DNA of 64,000 nucleotides from Lactarius indigo (GCA_025766275.1 JAFKAC010000012.1:1302001-1366000), one strand, 5' to 3'. Counted from the stretch's first letter, positions 44,394 through 56,214 are shown. The notes: generated by a model from the sequence alone, not told the origin. A program made the numbers and translations.

Positions 44394-46918
44394 CATGTGA
44401 TGGGAGAGAAGGTTTCATCAAAATCTATGCCAGGGATTTGTGTGAATCCCTTAGCCACCAAGTGAGCTCTGTAGTGGCCATCCACTTTGAGCTTAAAGAC
44501 CCATTTGGATTTTACTGCCTTGCGATTAGGTGGGAGATCCACTAACTCCCAAGTCCCATTTTTAGCTAGGGCATCCATTTCATACTGACACACCTTAGTC
44601 CACTCATCTGCATCTGTAGACCTCATGGCCTCTGCAAAAGTTGCAGGGTCTCAGCCTACATACATGGCAGCCAGTAACTCTGCATACCCCAGATGCCTGC
44701 TGCACCATGCTGCATTGTCTGCATTGAAGTAACATGGATTAGGCACAGGGACACAAGCAGTGTGCCTTGGTGCATTGTCCATTTTGTGCAACAGCTGACT
44801 ATGCTGTGCACGCTCCTCAAAGCCCCTAGGCATTTCTGGTGAGGGCAGAGGGACATTGCACATAATGTGTGTTGCACTAGGACGTGGTGGGGGTAAAGTG
44901 GGAGTGGTCTGCTCACGTTTAGGTGTGGTGGGCAGAGTGGGCAGTGCAGGTGGTGGTGTGGTAGGGTGTGGTTGGACTTGTGGGGGGTCTAAAAGGTTTT
45001 CTACGTCCTCCTCCTCACTACTACTGGAGTGTGCAGGGGAGGGTGCTCACATTGGTGGTAATGCTGGTGGGTGAGGCACGGCAGTCACTGTTGTGCTAGG
45101 CACAACTGGTGGTGAAGGTGTGGGGTGTGTCTCAACACCTTGGAGGGACAGGAAGCTACTCTTGTTGAATGTCACATCCCTGGACACTCAGATGGAGTGG
45201 GTTGAGTGGTCCCAAAGCTTATAGCCTTTAGATTCAGGCTCAAACCCAATAAGTGTAACTTCAATGGCCTTCGCATCTAGTTTGTGATGCTTATCAGCAG
45301 GTATGTGCATGTACCCCTTGCATCCAAAGACATGAAGATGTGAGACATTGGGCACTTTGCCAGAGTGCCAGAGCTCATAAGGAGTGTGCCACTTGAGCCC
45401 ACAGACTGGAGAGTGATTGTAGATGTGCACAGCTGCACACACCACATGCTCCCAGAAACCTTTAGACATGCCAGCTGTGTGGAGCATGGACATTGCCTTA
45501 TCCATAATGGTGCAGTTAAACCACTTGGCTTTTCCATTGGACTGTGGTGAACCTGGCATCGTGAGGTGATGCTCTATCCCTTTCTGTCTAAGAATGTTCT
45601 ATGTGACACTTGACATGTACTCGCCACCACAGTCAGAGTGCATAGCGCGCAGCTTATGGCCAGACTGGGTTTCACCCCAGGCCAAATACATTTGTGTCAC
45701 GGATGCTCTATTTTTGCCTTATTTTTCCATATTTTTGTGGATTTATTTGATGAAGATACGAGTCTCCAACATTGTGCTAAAACATCCAAGTCCTTATCAT
45801 TAGATATGATAAGATGGTTAGTCACATGATGCCAACATGTGCACCCACAAGCATGTGACCCTGGGATAGTAACTTCCTTATTGGATGTTATTTTTCTAGG
45901 TCACCTTTCTCATTAGTAAAGTAGTTTCTTATTGGACGATAAGCAGGAAACATTCTAGATAGTTCTAAACTACGTTGTCACAGGGTTATGACTCATAGAT
46001 AAGGACACATCATTGTTCTGTCAGCCTTAATGACTGTGCATCAGTCAGCACACATACCTTTAGTAACAAGGTTTAGTAGTAATTCGATCTCAGCCGCAGC
46101 AGCATATATAAACCCTCATGTAGCATCCTGAGTGGAACCAACTTGTCCTCTTGGTTCTCCACTCAGCATGCCATTGTGTGATCACCTTGCCTACAGTCTT
46201 GTATAAAGACTTCAAGTGTGTATACCCTCTGCAGTGACTGTATGTTCAGCGTGTGACTTGTCTCCATACTAGGCTTGAGCATGTTACCAGTTCAGTTCAC
46301 TAACATTTCCCTTGGTCTAGTTGTATGCGATAAGTCATACTGCTACAATTTGCAGTGACTTAGCAAACTGATCCTTCAACTTAAGGAAGTGGACCACAGT
46401 GAACTTAGTGTGGTCGTCTATGAAGGTGGCTGTGTACACTGAGCCTTGCAGGGACTGAGTCTGCATAGGACTGGTGAGGTCACTGTGCACAATCTCAAAT
46501 TGATGTGTTGTCCTCTTGTTGGAGGACACAAAAAAGGGTTGGTGAGTGGACTTGCCCATCTCGCACCCACAGCAGACTGTGTGGGTCATGGTGGAGCTAT
46601 CTATGTCCATGCCAGTAGTGGCAGAGGGACCATGCGCCTTCAGTGCTGCAGGGGAGATGTGTCCCATGCGTTGATGCCAGATATCAAGTGTGGCAGCACT
46701 TGATTTTGTGTGGGCATTGAGGCTGACACTGGTTGCATCCAACCAGTAAAGGTTGTCCTTAAGGTAGCCTTTGGCCACACACTTTTGGTTGACAGATATT
46801 TTAAAAGAGCCACTGTCAAAGGCAATCTCAGCACCCTTTTGTGCTAGGGTGTGCATCGACAAGAAGTGCATTTTCACCTGTGGTAGGTGTAGCACATTAC
46901 TGAGGGTGATAGGGATAC
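44394..46918 (-). pseudogene. copia A integrase, hinge and start of reverse transcriptase
   Basis: The GAG-pre-integrase His/Cys block (IWHQRMGHIS…CCGCEMGK) and the integrase core (HSDLTSPM, FIDDHTKF, HSDCGGEYM) are readable. NGKAKWFN has Lys where the catalytic Glu of NGxAE is expected. Then come the hinge, with stops, and RT (MDALAKNGTWELVDLP, HLVAKGFTQIPGIDFDETFS), which ends at the KDZ insertion. A TGA codon right at the break replaces an expected Arg codon, as a CGA-to-TGA change would give. A solo LTR interrupts the core at 45,695-46,347. Confidence 0.85.
45695..46347. mobile_element. solo LTR, family S, in copia A integrase (TSD ATTTG)
   Basis: 653 bp from TGTCACGGATGCTC to ATACTGCTACA, flanked by ATTTG on both sides (45,690-45,694 and 46,348-46,352). 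A second member lies at 51,364-52,587. Removing it restores the integrase frame. Confidence 0.9.
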
Positions 46919-47472
46919 TGTTGATAAGTAGCCTGTGTGCACTTAGCGGCTCTAAAGGACTTGCAGACATGGACTGCTTTAGATAAGATATATTGGACCT
47001 GTAGATTAGATTATATGATCTGTACAATCTTGAACTTCTTAGCTTATCTATGACATCATGTACAATGACATCATGTAGAACACTCTGAACATTTCATTGT
47101 ACTCCATACTTTGTTCTCTTTACAGCGTTATCTTTATTGTGATGTCACTATGATATCATACTTGTCCAGACTTTCTTTGTTCTGGTCGCCTTGTTCTCCT
47201 TTGGTACATTCCTTTTGTCCTGTATGTAGAACAATGCTCCTTGTATTCTGTGACCCTATGTTACTATCCTTGTACTAGTGTCACACCTCTGTATAGTATA
47301 AGTAGAGTACTCTGTACACCCTGGTCCACATCAGTTCTCACTCTGTTGTGTGCCAGACACTTCTGCTTTACCTTGCTAGATCTCCTGTTGCTGCTTTCCA
47401 GCCACCCAGCCTATCTCACCACAGAACACTTTGTCCCTCTGTGAGTATGCTATCTATGTGTGCTGTTCATCA
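46919..47472 (+). mobile_element. solo LTR of the copia A family inside copia A (TSD GATAC)
   Basis: 554 bp from TGTTGATAAGTAG to GCTGTTCATCA, flanked by GATAC (46,914-46,918 and 47,473-47,477). It is homologous to the copia A 3' LTR at 13,992-14,605 but in the opposite orientation. Removing it joins SVIFTMSQG to IPITLSNVLHL in one frame. Confidence 0.88.
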
Positions 47473-47477
47473 GATAC

Positions 47478-48425
47478 CTTGGCTCATTGTAAAGATGACA
47501 GACCCGACACCCACTTGGTCTATAGTGGACTTGTCCCCTAGGCGTACAGTGCCTTTGGTTGGGGTATAGTCCTTGAAGTCAGACTGGTGTGGTGTAATCT
47601 GGTGTGTAGCACCACTGTCCATCATCCAATGCACATGCAAGGCAGCATACAAGGCAACACCAATTGATTCAGAAGCCCAGTCTATGGCAGGCTCTTCAAC
47701 CTCCTTAATGGAGGCAGTGGTAGGTACAAGTATGTGGCTATTGGTGGCTTTATTGCCTGCTTTCTCTTTCTCCTTAGCATCAGCCTCATCCTTCTTCCTC
47801 TTCCTACAATCAGGCTTGATATGGCCCTTTTTGTTGCAGTAGTGGCAAGTTAGACCAGAGTGGTCCTTCTTGCCCTTCTTGCCTGTCGACTTGATGGGGG
47901 CCACCTTGTTGAGGGAGGAGCCAGAGGGCCCAGAGCGGTGAGCCTCCTCCAACACTATGCATGCTATGATCTCAGCGTGCTTAAGTGTGGAGGGAGCCCC
48001 ACTGGTGAGGATTGTTGAGGCCAACACCTCATAAGAGGGCAGCAGTGTGTGGAGGAGAATGAGACAGAATTGGATGTCAGAGACACCCATCTGTGCGTTG
48101 GAAAGGGCAACCCTTAGCTCATTGAGCTTGGCCAGCTGAGCAGCCATGGGTGTGGAGTTGTCTAGTCAGGCTTGAGTTATTTGAATCCACATATTAAAGA
48201 TAGTGGTGCTACCTGAAGCACCAGCATATACATCTCTTAACTTGTCCCACTTTGCCTTGAAGGTGGCATAGACGGTATTGTCTGCCACAAGGGAATAGAC
48301 ATCTGGTTTGAGGTATAGGTGGAGGTATGCCTTGGAATGATGCTAAATGGATTCCCACTCATCAGTGGTGACACCAGATGGGGGTGAGTCCAGGAGGAAC
48401 ACTGTTAGAGTCAAGGAGGAGTACA
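47478..48425 (-). pseudogene. copia A Gag (C-terminal part) and protease
   Basis: Gag blocks (LAKLNELRVALSN, FCLILLHTLLPSYEVLAST) lead to a CCHC knuckle CHYCNKKGHIKPDC and the protease site WMMDSGATHQITP. The N-terminal part, 48,148-48,425, contains a stop. No 5' LTR is found to the right. Confidence 0.85.
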
Positions 48426-48749
48426 ACACATACTACTGTACATCACATGACAGGGTGCATATACACGCTCTGGCATACATATGTTCATCCTTCAGTTTCT
48501 TCCACTCCACGAAACTGAGGGTATGTTGCTTGTTCACTGTTAGTCATTTTTCCTTCTATTAACTTCCTGTAGAACATTTTTGGTTATTAGGTGACTAGGA
48601 TAAATACAGTTTCTTCCACTCCACAAAACTGAGGAACATTTTTGGTTATTAGGTTTTCATAGGTTATGGGCCCTGCTGCCCATCCATAATCTTGATGTCC
48701 TAGCCAAACATATCCTTGATAACTCCCTTCAATTCTTTCCAGTCTCACT
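48426..48749. other. short duplicated spacer
   Basis: No gene. CAGTTTCTTCCACTCCAC(G/A)AAACTGAGG occurs at about 48,494 and 48,608, and ACATTTTTGGTTATTAGGT at about 48,574 and 48,636. This is a local tandem duplication containing a short hairpin. It separates copia A from the next gag. Confidence 0.5.
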
Positions 48750-50454
48750 ATGACATCTGGAAATACATCTGCCAGAACAGTACCACTGGTGGGCAACACT
48801 GGGGGGACTGACCCCTCTGCTGCTGCCTCTGCCACCAGTCAATCCTCCAGTGCACCTGCTGGTCACTCCTCATCCGATCATGGGCACAGTGTCTTCATAG
48901 ATGGAATCCTCCTCACCAAGCATGTCCTAATGCCAGACTCAACTTGGCTGGTGGACCTCATCCTTGACAGAGCCAAGTCCATTGGGAAGACTGGAACCTA
49001 CACCTCAACTATGTGGTAGACAAACAGGCATTCACCAAGTGGCTGGACAGAAGTGTTCCATGCCCCGATCCCAAGCTCCACGTGAGAGGTGCACAAATTT
49101 GGAAGATTAACGATTGCACCCTATGAGCCTTCATCCTAGAGTGTGTATCTCATGTTGACCATGATATTGCATGCAAGCTCCCCACTGCCCATGAAGTTTA
49201 TGAAAAACTCCGAAAGCGTCATGAACAGATGGGACTACACACACAAGTCCTGCTCCTAAACAAGGCCCTCACCATTCAATTCCAGAACCACGTACCCTAC
49301 GTTGTCACCACGAATCAGATAAAGCAACTATGGGAAGGGATCATGAAAATTGGCCAATTCAATAACAACAAACTCCTCACTGTACTCTACCTGAACGGGA
49401 TGAGCAATAACCTCCCCCAGCTCCAATCATTCATCAACAGCATGCTCAACCAGCCTGACTTCTCTTCCAACAAGGTCATGGAGTGCCTTGAAGACAAAGA
49501 TGCCCTCCAGGATTGGCATGCCAAAGATGGAGGTGGCAACACCACCCTTGCTGCAACAACACAGACGAGGACCAATGCCATCAGACCAATCTGCTCAAAT
49601 TGCAAGCGTAGCAACCATCAAACTGACTTCTGCATTTCTCCTGGCAGAAAAATGGCTGGCAAATCACTCGAGGAAGCATGCACTGCTCAATGCACAGCAT
49701 CGGGGAGACCTCTGCAAGTGAATTGTTTGCAGACACCTTCTATGACCACTACATCCACAGCTCAAGTTGCTCAAGCCATGAACCCCACAAGCAACATACC
49801 CACAGTAGGAACACTCAGTGGGCCTATAATGGTCAATGGGCAAGCATACATGCTCATCCTGCAACCAATGCCTACTGCAACTGAAAACATGGGCCTCACA
49901 GCAATCACTACAGCTGACTTTCACGTTGACATGAGTGAGGGTGACCTGATGGAGTACAGAGCTCTGCTAGTGAGCAAAGACAACCCCTCCCTAGCCTCTG
50001 TTGACTGGGTGGTGTACACATGCAAAGAAAACACTCCCTCTGCTGACTCTCCATTCATTCTCGACACTGGCATGACCTGCCATATCTCCCCCACATGCTC
50101 CAATTTTAAGTCATTCTCAGTCATCCCACACCATCCTGTAAAGGGACTTGGTGGTGCTACCATATTCACTGTCGGCATGGGCACTGTGGACCTCCGCATC
50201 ACTAGCGGTTGCAGGCTTACTCTTCACAACATACTTTACATCCCAGAAGCTACAGTAAGACTCATTTCTATGCTCTCCTTAACTTGGGATGGCGGGTATA
50301 GCTGTCACTTTGACTCCAATGCCTGCTGGATCAGCAATAAGAGTAACACAATCATTGCACATGGTTCTATCTCCCCCTTGCAGCACCTTTATACACTCTC
50401 CATCCCTGCGTCTGCATACAGTCCAGCTGCGAAGATACCCATTGGCACACAGGT
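48750..50454 (+). pseudogene. copia B Gag and protease, decayed
   Basis: Starts MTSGNTSARTVPLVGNTGG. A one-base frame change near 48,980 is needed to continue into HWEDWNLHLNYVVDKQAF, and a stop interrupts near 49,125. From 49,229 the frame is open: LRKRHEQMGLHTQVLLLNKA, a weak Cys knuckle (CSNCKRSNHQTDFC), and the protease-like FILDTGMTCHISPTCSNF, where Gly-Met replaces the usual Gly-Ala. It breaks off at the GTCA-rich tract. No integrase or RT follows. Confidence 0.7.
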
Positions 50455-51010
50455 GATGCTCAGTAAAAAAGAAAGTCAATCAAAAGTCTGCTCAAAGTCA
50501 ATAAAAAGTTATTGACTTTTTCATTGACTGACGTCCTATTATTTTGACTTTGAAAGTCAGGATTTAGTCATGAAAAAGTCAAGCTAAGGTCAATATATAG
50601 TCACTTGGTAGTCAATGACCTTTTGTTGACTTTTCATTGACTAAGGTCTTATTTTTTTGACTTTGAACTGACTATGAGAGTTGAGATTCTAGTCATTAAA
50701 AAAGTCAATGAAAAGTCAATGAAAAGTCATTGTAAGTCATTGACTTTTAACTGACTTTTTGTTGACTGAGGTCCTATTTTTTTGACTTTTAATTGACTAC
50801 AGAAGTCAAGTTCCAGTCATTAAAAAGTCAACAAAAAGTCATTGACTTTTCATTGACTTTTTGCTGATTGAGGTCCTATTTTTTTGACTTTGAATTGACT
50901 GAGGTTTGACTTTTAACTGACTTTCAAGTCAATTTGAAGTCAAACCAAAGTCAAACAAAAAGTCAAACCAAAGTCAAGTCAAATGAAAGTCAAATGAAAG
51001 TCGACCCAGA
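50455..51010. repeat. GTCAA/TTGAC-rich tandem tract
   Basis: Four diverged units of about 110-125 bp. The marker TTGACTGAGGTCCTATTTTTTTGAC recurs near 50,524, 50,635, 50,762 and 50,865. Within units, AAAGTCAA and TTGACTTT alternate, giving many short inverted repeats. Related words occur at 12,585-12,800. Confidence 0.8.
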
Positions 51011-51363
51011 GTTGAGAAAGAGTCACACAGTAGCCAATCATATGATCAGTTCTTCTCACAGCAAAAAAAAATGTATTTTTTTTTTAGATCAACAAGGAGC
51101 CCACCTCTGACAGTACGTAGAGCATGAGATGTATAAGATGGCTGCTATGCAGCCTTGGTGTTGCGCTTCAATTTGTGCTACACCTAGTTAGTCATAGTTG
51201 AATATCTGAGAAAAGAGTTGACTTACCTTGCTGACAATGCTCTTGATATCTTCTTTGGAGGGTTGTTCTGGCTTTGGCACTCCTGAAATTGCCCTGATGA
51301 GATCTGCACAATGGGGTGAGCAATGGTGCGAGGAGGAAAAGAGGAAAGGGCAATGTACCCTTT

Positions 51364-52587
51364 TGTCACGGACGCTCTATTTTTGCCTCACTTTTCCCAT
51401 ATTTTTATGGATTTATTAGGTATAGATACGAGTCTCCAGCGTTGTGTTAAAGTATCCAAGTCCTTATCATTAGATATGATAAGATGGTTAGTCACGTGAT
51501 GCCAACATGTGCACCCACAAGCACGTGACCCTGGGAGGGTAACTTCCTTAACAGGTGTTACCTCTTTAGGTCACTTTCCTTATTAGTATAAGTAGTTTTC
51601 ATTGGACGATAAGCAGGGAACATTCTAGATAGTTCTAGACTACGTTGTCATAGGGTTATGACTCATAGATAAGGACGCGTCATTGTTCTGTCAGCGTTAA
51701 TGACTGTGCATCAGTCAGCACAATAGATAACGCTATTATTAGATACGACGCGTCAGCACCTGACTCATTACTATTACATGTACCTTTAGTAACAAGGTTC
51801 TATAGTAAATTCGAACTCAGCCGCAGCATAGTATATAAACCCTCATGTAGCATCCTGAGTGGAACCAACTTGTCCTCTTGGTTCTCCACTCAGCGTGCCA
51901 CAGCGTGATCACCTTGCCTTTGGACTTGTATAAAGTCCTCAAGTGTGCATACTCTCCGTTGTGACTGTACGTTCGGCGCGTGACTTGTCTCCGCATTAGT
52001 GTAACGCTCCACCGGTGTTAGTCCGACTTGGACTCGTGAAGGGCGTAATCGACTTAGCGGGAGTTAGGCAAATGGGGGAACACGTGTCAACCCAACGCAG
52101 GCTGAACAGGGGCACACTGGCACACGCTGCAGCAAAAAGGGTAAAGAAGAGTATTCTTGGTGAATACGAGCGGAAGCACACTTAGTCCAAGACTAAGGCA
52201 GACAAGAAATGAATCAGAGGGTGGATTGAAGAAGACCAAGATGGGGACTCTTGGTCTTCTGAGTCGACTACTTATACAGATACACGCGGGCTTTAAAGCG
52301 CCGCTGGAATCGTATGTAACCAATAGCGTAACTAGCTCGAACCCTAGTACAGCTATCCTAGGAATGAGTCATACACAAGTCACAATCACATGTGAACTAC
52401 TATGCTGACTGATGCGAAGTAAGAGTCCATGACTAATACTGATATCGGACCGTAGTCATAACCGGTCATGAGTCGTGTGTAATGAGTCATCAAGTCCGTA
52501 CCGTAACAGTTAGGCTTGGGTGTATACCAGTTCAGTTCACTTACCTTCACCTTGGTCTAGTTGTACACGATAAGTCATACCGCTACA
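51364..52587. mobile_element. solo LTR, family S (TSD CCTTT), itself interrupted
   Basis: Same family as 45,695-46,347: TGTCACGGACGCTC to ATACCGCTACA, flanked by CCTTT (51,359-51,363 and 52,588-52,592). It is about 715 bp once the gypsy-1 LTR at 52,000-52,508 is removed. CG is kept in places where the 45.7-kb copy has TG or CA. Confidence 0.9.
52000..52508 (-). mobile_element. gypsy-1 solo LTR nested in the family-S LTR
   Basis: 509 bp, TGTAACGCTCC…CCGTAACA, clearly the gypsy-1 LTR with scattered substitutions. Flanks are ATTAG (51,995-51,999) and GTTAG (52,509-52,513), a 5-bp duplication with one mismatch. Confidence 0.9.
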
Positions 52588-54036
52588 CCTTTCTTGTTGG
52601 TTGTTTGCCCTGCAACTTGATGTTGTGCTCATCAACCACAGCATAAGCTTGTCACATTGGAGGGCCTGGAGGTGCAAGTGTGAGCCGTCATCATCACCCA
52701 ATTCCTAAAGAAAAAATAACCATTAGAAGTAAACAGTAGCTTAGTGGATGAAATTGAAATGTACCTCAGACGACAAAGCTACCTTCAGGCTCTCATCCCT
52801 GGGGTCCTCAACAGGGGTCACCGTCACTGAAGATGGCTTCGACTGTGACTGGGTAGCCACATCGTTGTCGTCCATCATGGGATGGTTGCCCTTGGCCCTG
52901 GCTGCCTGTGTTGATGGGGCCCTGGAACGTGTCGTCTTGTGAGGGGCAGGTTCATTGGAGTCCTACAGAAAATGGATAATTATTAGTGGAAGTAGCAATG
53001 GGATAATACATACCTCAAACGATGAAGTTGCTGCTCTGACCTGGACTTGGGCACCCCACCATGGGCTCATGCACCCAGGGTCCTCAACAGGGGTCGCTGA
53101 ATGTGACTCAGACTGTGGCTGGGAAGCTTTGTTGGAGGAGGAAGTTGTCATTGTTGTCATTGGACGCTTGGCCTTGGCCTTGGCTGTCCAAGTCAACAGA
53201 GCCTTCGCATGTGATGTGGTGTCATCCCACTTGGCACGCAACGTCTTGGGGGGTGCAGGTTCAGCGGTCGGGGTCTGTGAGTAGTAATGCAGCGTGTGGG
53301 GGGGGGGGGGGGATGTCATGACAGTTCAGTGGTAAGAGGAAAGGATAAATATGTACCAGCTGAGAAGCTGCGCCAGATTGGACCAATGACATGAAGGTGG
53401 GATGGGGGGAAGGAGGCTGGCATTGAGCTAAGAGATAGTTAGCTATTAGCACATGAAATAAACTGCAGACTCACCTGCATTGGAACCCACAGATGTTCCA
53501 CTAGCACCATCATCGGGTCTTGAATGCTTCCCATTTTGCTGTGGCAGGCTTGGATCACGCCTACACTTCGCCTTGGGGACAGCATTCCTCACTGACTCGG
53601 GTGACCAGGGTGACTGTACCTGTCTAGAAGATGTAGAGAGTTGAGGACGAGGGGATTTGAATGAGGCGCGACAAGGAGACAGCTGTGAGGGGTGGGAAGA
53701 AGGTGTGATACTGGATGGAGTGGAAGGGTGGGAAGCTGTGGTGTGGGAAGAACTGCTGAGTTGGCTGGAAGGAGGGGGGCAGGAAGATCTGACAAGGCTA
53801 GGGGTGGAAGGACGGGAAAGAGATACAGAGGAACCGGAACACTTTTTAAGGCATTCCAACACACCACCAAGGACTATATCGGCCTTCCAATTGAAGGCGC
53901 ACAGTGAGAGGAGAGGAGCTGAATGTTCAAGTGCTATGAGAGCCTCATACCACTCACCAGGAAAGTTGGTCTTGAAGAAAGACTTCTTGTGCATCTTGTC
54001 TGCAATGGTGCAGGGATCATGCTTGAGTGGTTCCAA

Positions 54037-55349
54037 GTGGGTGTGAGTGACAATGATCGCTGATGAATGTGCTCAAAAGCACGTGTGTGAGAAATGTGGG
54101 CAGAGAGTGGGAAGGAGGGAAGTTAAAGGATAGCAGCCCAAGAAAGCGATAGGACACAGGAATTGGCAACAAGGAATGAGCCAAGGAGTATGCAAAGTCG
54201 AGCAACTTAAGAGGCAGGGGGAGAGAGTCAAGCAGAAGAACACTTTGCGAAAATCATGAGATTAATTGCGAAGAGAGGTTTCCTAGAGAAGGACAAAAGT
54301 TAGTGGGATGGAGTAGGGGTAATGAGATGAGAATCGATCTTGAAGCAAAGGAGGGAAGGCGGTGTGAAGAAACAACGTTGGGTGTCCTAGACTTTGGACC
54401 TGACCTCAAAAAGTCATTAAATCACACAGGAGAAGGGCAGACAGGAATGAAAAAAAATGGGGGAAATTGACTGCTTCATTCCGAGTGCAAACTTGAAGCC
54501 TTTATACACACAGTCTGTACCTAAGGTCAACAAAATGAAATCGCAACTAAGTTGAAAAGTGAGAGGAGAGAAATGTAAAGTGGGGAAAGGTAAACTGAAA
54601 GTCTGTGGTGTAGACAGAGTCAATGAGCGAAACACATGGCCACAATGAGGCAAGCAAAGCACGAGTCAAGAGTAAAGTAGGGGAGTTGGTGAGGATGGGC
54701 ACATGGCCAAACAACAGCGCCGGAGATCTTGATGATGTGCACTACAAGTACAAGAAAAAGTCAGAAATGGGTAAGTAAAATCAAGAAATATATTGGGTGC
54801 GCCTGTGCCCAAGACAGAGAGCATGAACTAGAATGATTCGACTAAAGGTCATGGCTTGAGAGGCAATGACACAAAGTCGATCGGCTGAGGGTGAAGATAC
54901 CAAGGAGGCGAGGAAGACAGCAAGGAAAGCAAAGGAATGATGGGTGGTGGAAGCATGGTAGACTTGAGGCTATTGGTGTTGCAGTTGGGAGGCTTGAAGG
55001 TGATGTTAGCCCAGTACGGGCAATTGGGTGGCATCTGATAATGGTGGAAGAGATGGGGAAGATGGTGAGGCAAGGAACAACAGATTCGACAACAAGATGA
55101 AAGAGAAAGGGTGAAAGATGAGGCAAGGTGAAGTGAACAAAGACAGTTTGATGAGTTGGTGGTGATGGACGAGATACAGTGTGATGGGTGACAATTGCGG
55201 AGTGGCTGAGATACTTGGAAACAGCCAGTTTCAGGCCCAAGGGCCATGCTGCCATTACACTGATTGATGGATTACCTTCCACTCCAGCTCTGTGATAATT
55301 GCACCATCTGCATGTCACACCACGCGCTGCATGGGGGGTCGGGACTGGT
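54037..55349. other. non-coding stretch
   Basis: No gene supported. Frames up to 158 residues on the minus strand are Ser/Pro/His-rich with no domain, consistent with chance in purine-rich DNA. The promoter of the gene to the left should lie near 54,040-54,300. Confidence 0.4.
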
Positions 55350-56214
55350 TGTTACGCCCTAGCAGGGGCGTAGATTCTGGGGATCCTGAGTCACACAAGT
55401 ATCAAGCAAAGACATCTGTTGTCTTATGGCTATGAAATATGAGTGGCAAAAGTGTGGCACAATGTGCAGCACTACTCTGTAATGTAGGGCTCCTCACCCA
55501 AAGTGTCTAACACTTGATCTTGCTAGTGCACAGAGTATAACAGGTGTGACATGTTGATATAGTTCAACTGCAAAGACTTCGAAGTGTCCTGATTAGGGAC
55601 TGAAGTAGGGGATGCACAAGAAGAGGGGATAGAGCAAGGTCACACCAAAGTATGAAGGCAAGGTTGCTAGATTGCAAACAAAGCCAAATCTGGCTTCCTA
55701 CAGTCTATAGTACAGGTTTATATAGGACAAGGTTCCAAACAACATGAACACAAGTCCACACAATATCAAAGAGACCAAACAGGATAAAGAGATATTTGGA
55801 TCAAGAAACCAGTGCCGCTAGTAACAGTAGCTCCTTTGATAACAAGGTATAGTACAAAAGGGGAAAAGCAAGGTGGAAGCATACTGTAACTGAGGTCTGA
55901 AGTGTCAGATCATAACAGACATGAGATGATTCAGAAGGTGGATTGAAGAAGACCAAGATGGGGACTCTTGGTCTTCCATGACTACTACTTATACAGTTAC
56001 TTGTGGGCTTTGAAGGACTGCTCAAATGATAGCTATCCAATAGCATAACTAGCTTGAACCCTAGTACAGCTATCCTAGGAATGAGTCATACATGAGTCAC
56101 AATCACATGCGAACTACTATGCTGACTGATATGATGTAAGTGTCCATGACTAATACTAATACTGTAGTCATAACCAGTGTGAGTCATCAATCTGAGAGTC
56201 CAAAGTCTGTAACA
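55350..56214 (-). mobile_element. decayed LTR related to gypsy-1
   Basis: The right half (about 55,920-56,214) aligns with the gypsy-1 LTR: AAGACCAAGATGGGGACTCT, CTATCCTAGGAATGAGTCAT, ATGCTGACTGAT and ACTAAT. Many CpG of the young LTR are TG or CA here (GCGTAAC to GCATAAC, CTCGAA to CTTGAA). The left boundary at TGTTACGCCC is uncertain; no target duplication is seen. Confidence 0.65.

Larger units (their letters stand above)
13992..48425 (-). mobile_element. copia A: decayed Ty1/copia retrotransposon with four nested insertions
   Basis: Reading the minus strand from 48,425 down gives gag with CCHC knuckle, protease, GAG-pre-integrase, integrase, hinge, reverse transcriptase, RNase H and a 3' LTR. 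Removing four insertions, each with one copy of its target duplication, restores continuous homology: 46,919-47,472 (GATAC), 45,695-46,347 (ATTTG), 16,506-44,386 (CTCAAGT) and 15,410-15,997 (ATCCT). The 5' LTR is missing. Key residues are lost: the RT box reads YVDN, and Lys stands where the third integrase acid is expected. The sequence is poor in CpG. It is an old, dead copy. Confidence 0.88.
51145..54036 (-). pseudogene. host-like gene of unknown function, split by a solo LTR
   Basis: Starts MEPLKHDPCTIADKMHKKSF (54,036) with FPGEWYEALIALEHSAPLL and FNWKADIVLGGVLECLKK, then a long Ser/Pro region. Two exons follow that look like copies of one another (EPAPPKTLRAKW…TPVEDPG and EPAPHKTTRSRA…TPVEDPR). 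Next comes VVDEHNIKLQGKQPTRK. The frame continues across the solo LTR (51,364-52,587) as DLIRAISGVPKPEQPSKED and stops near 51,145. I do not know the family. The LTR sits at the 5' splice site of that intron and removes its GT, so this copy is probably disrupted. Confidence 0.55.

Noticed and set aside
46919..47472. The 5' LTR of copia A
   Set aside because: It lies inside the coding region with its own GATAC duplication and opposite orientation, so it is a separate solo LTR.
54842..55318. 158-residue minus-strand protein
   Set aside because: Low-complexity, no domain, no splice support, and overlapping frames of equal quality.
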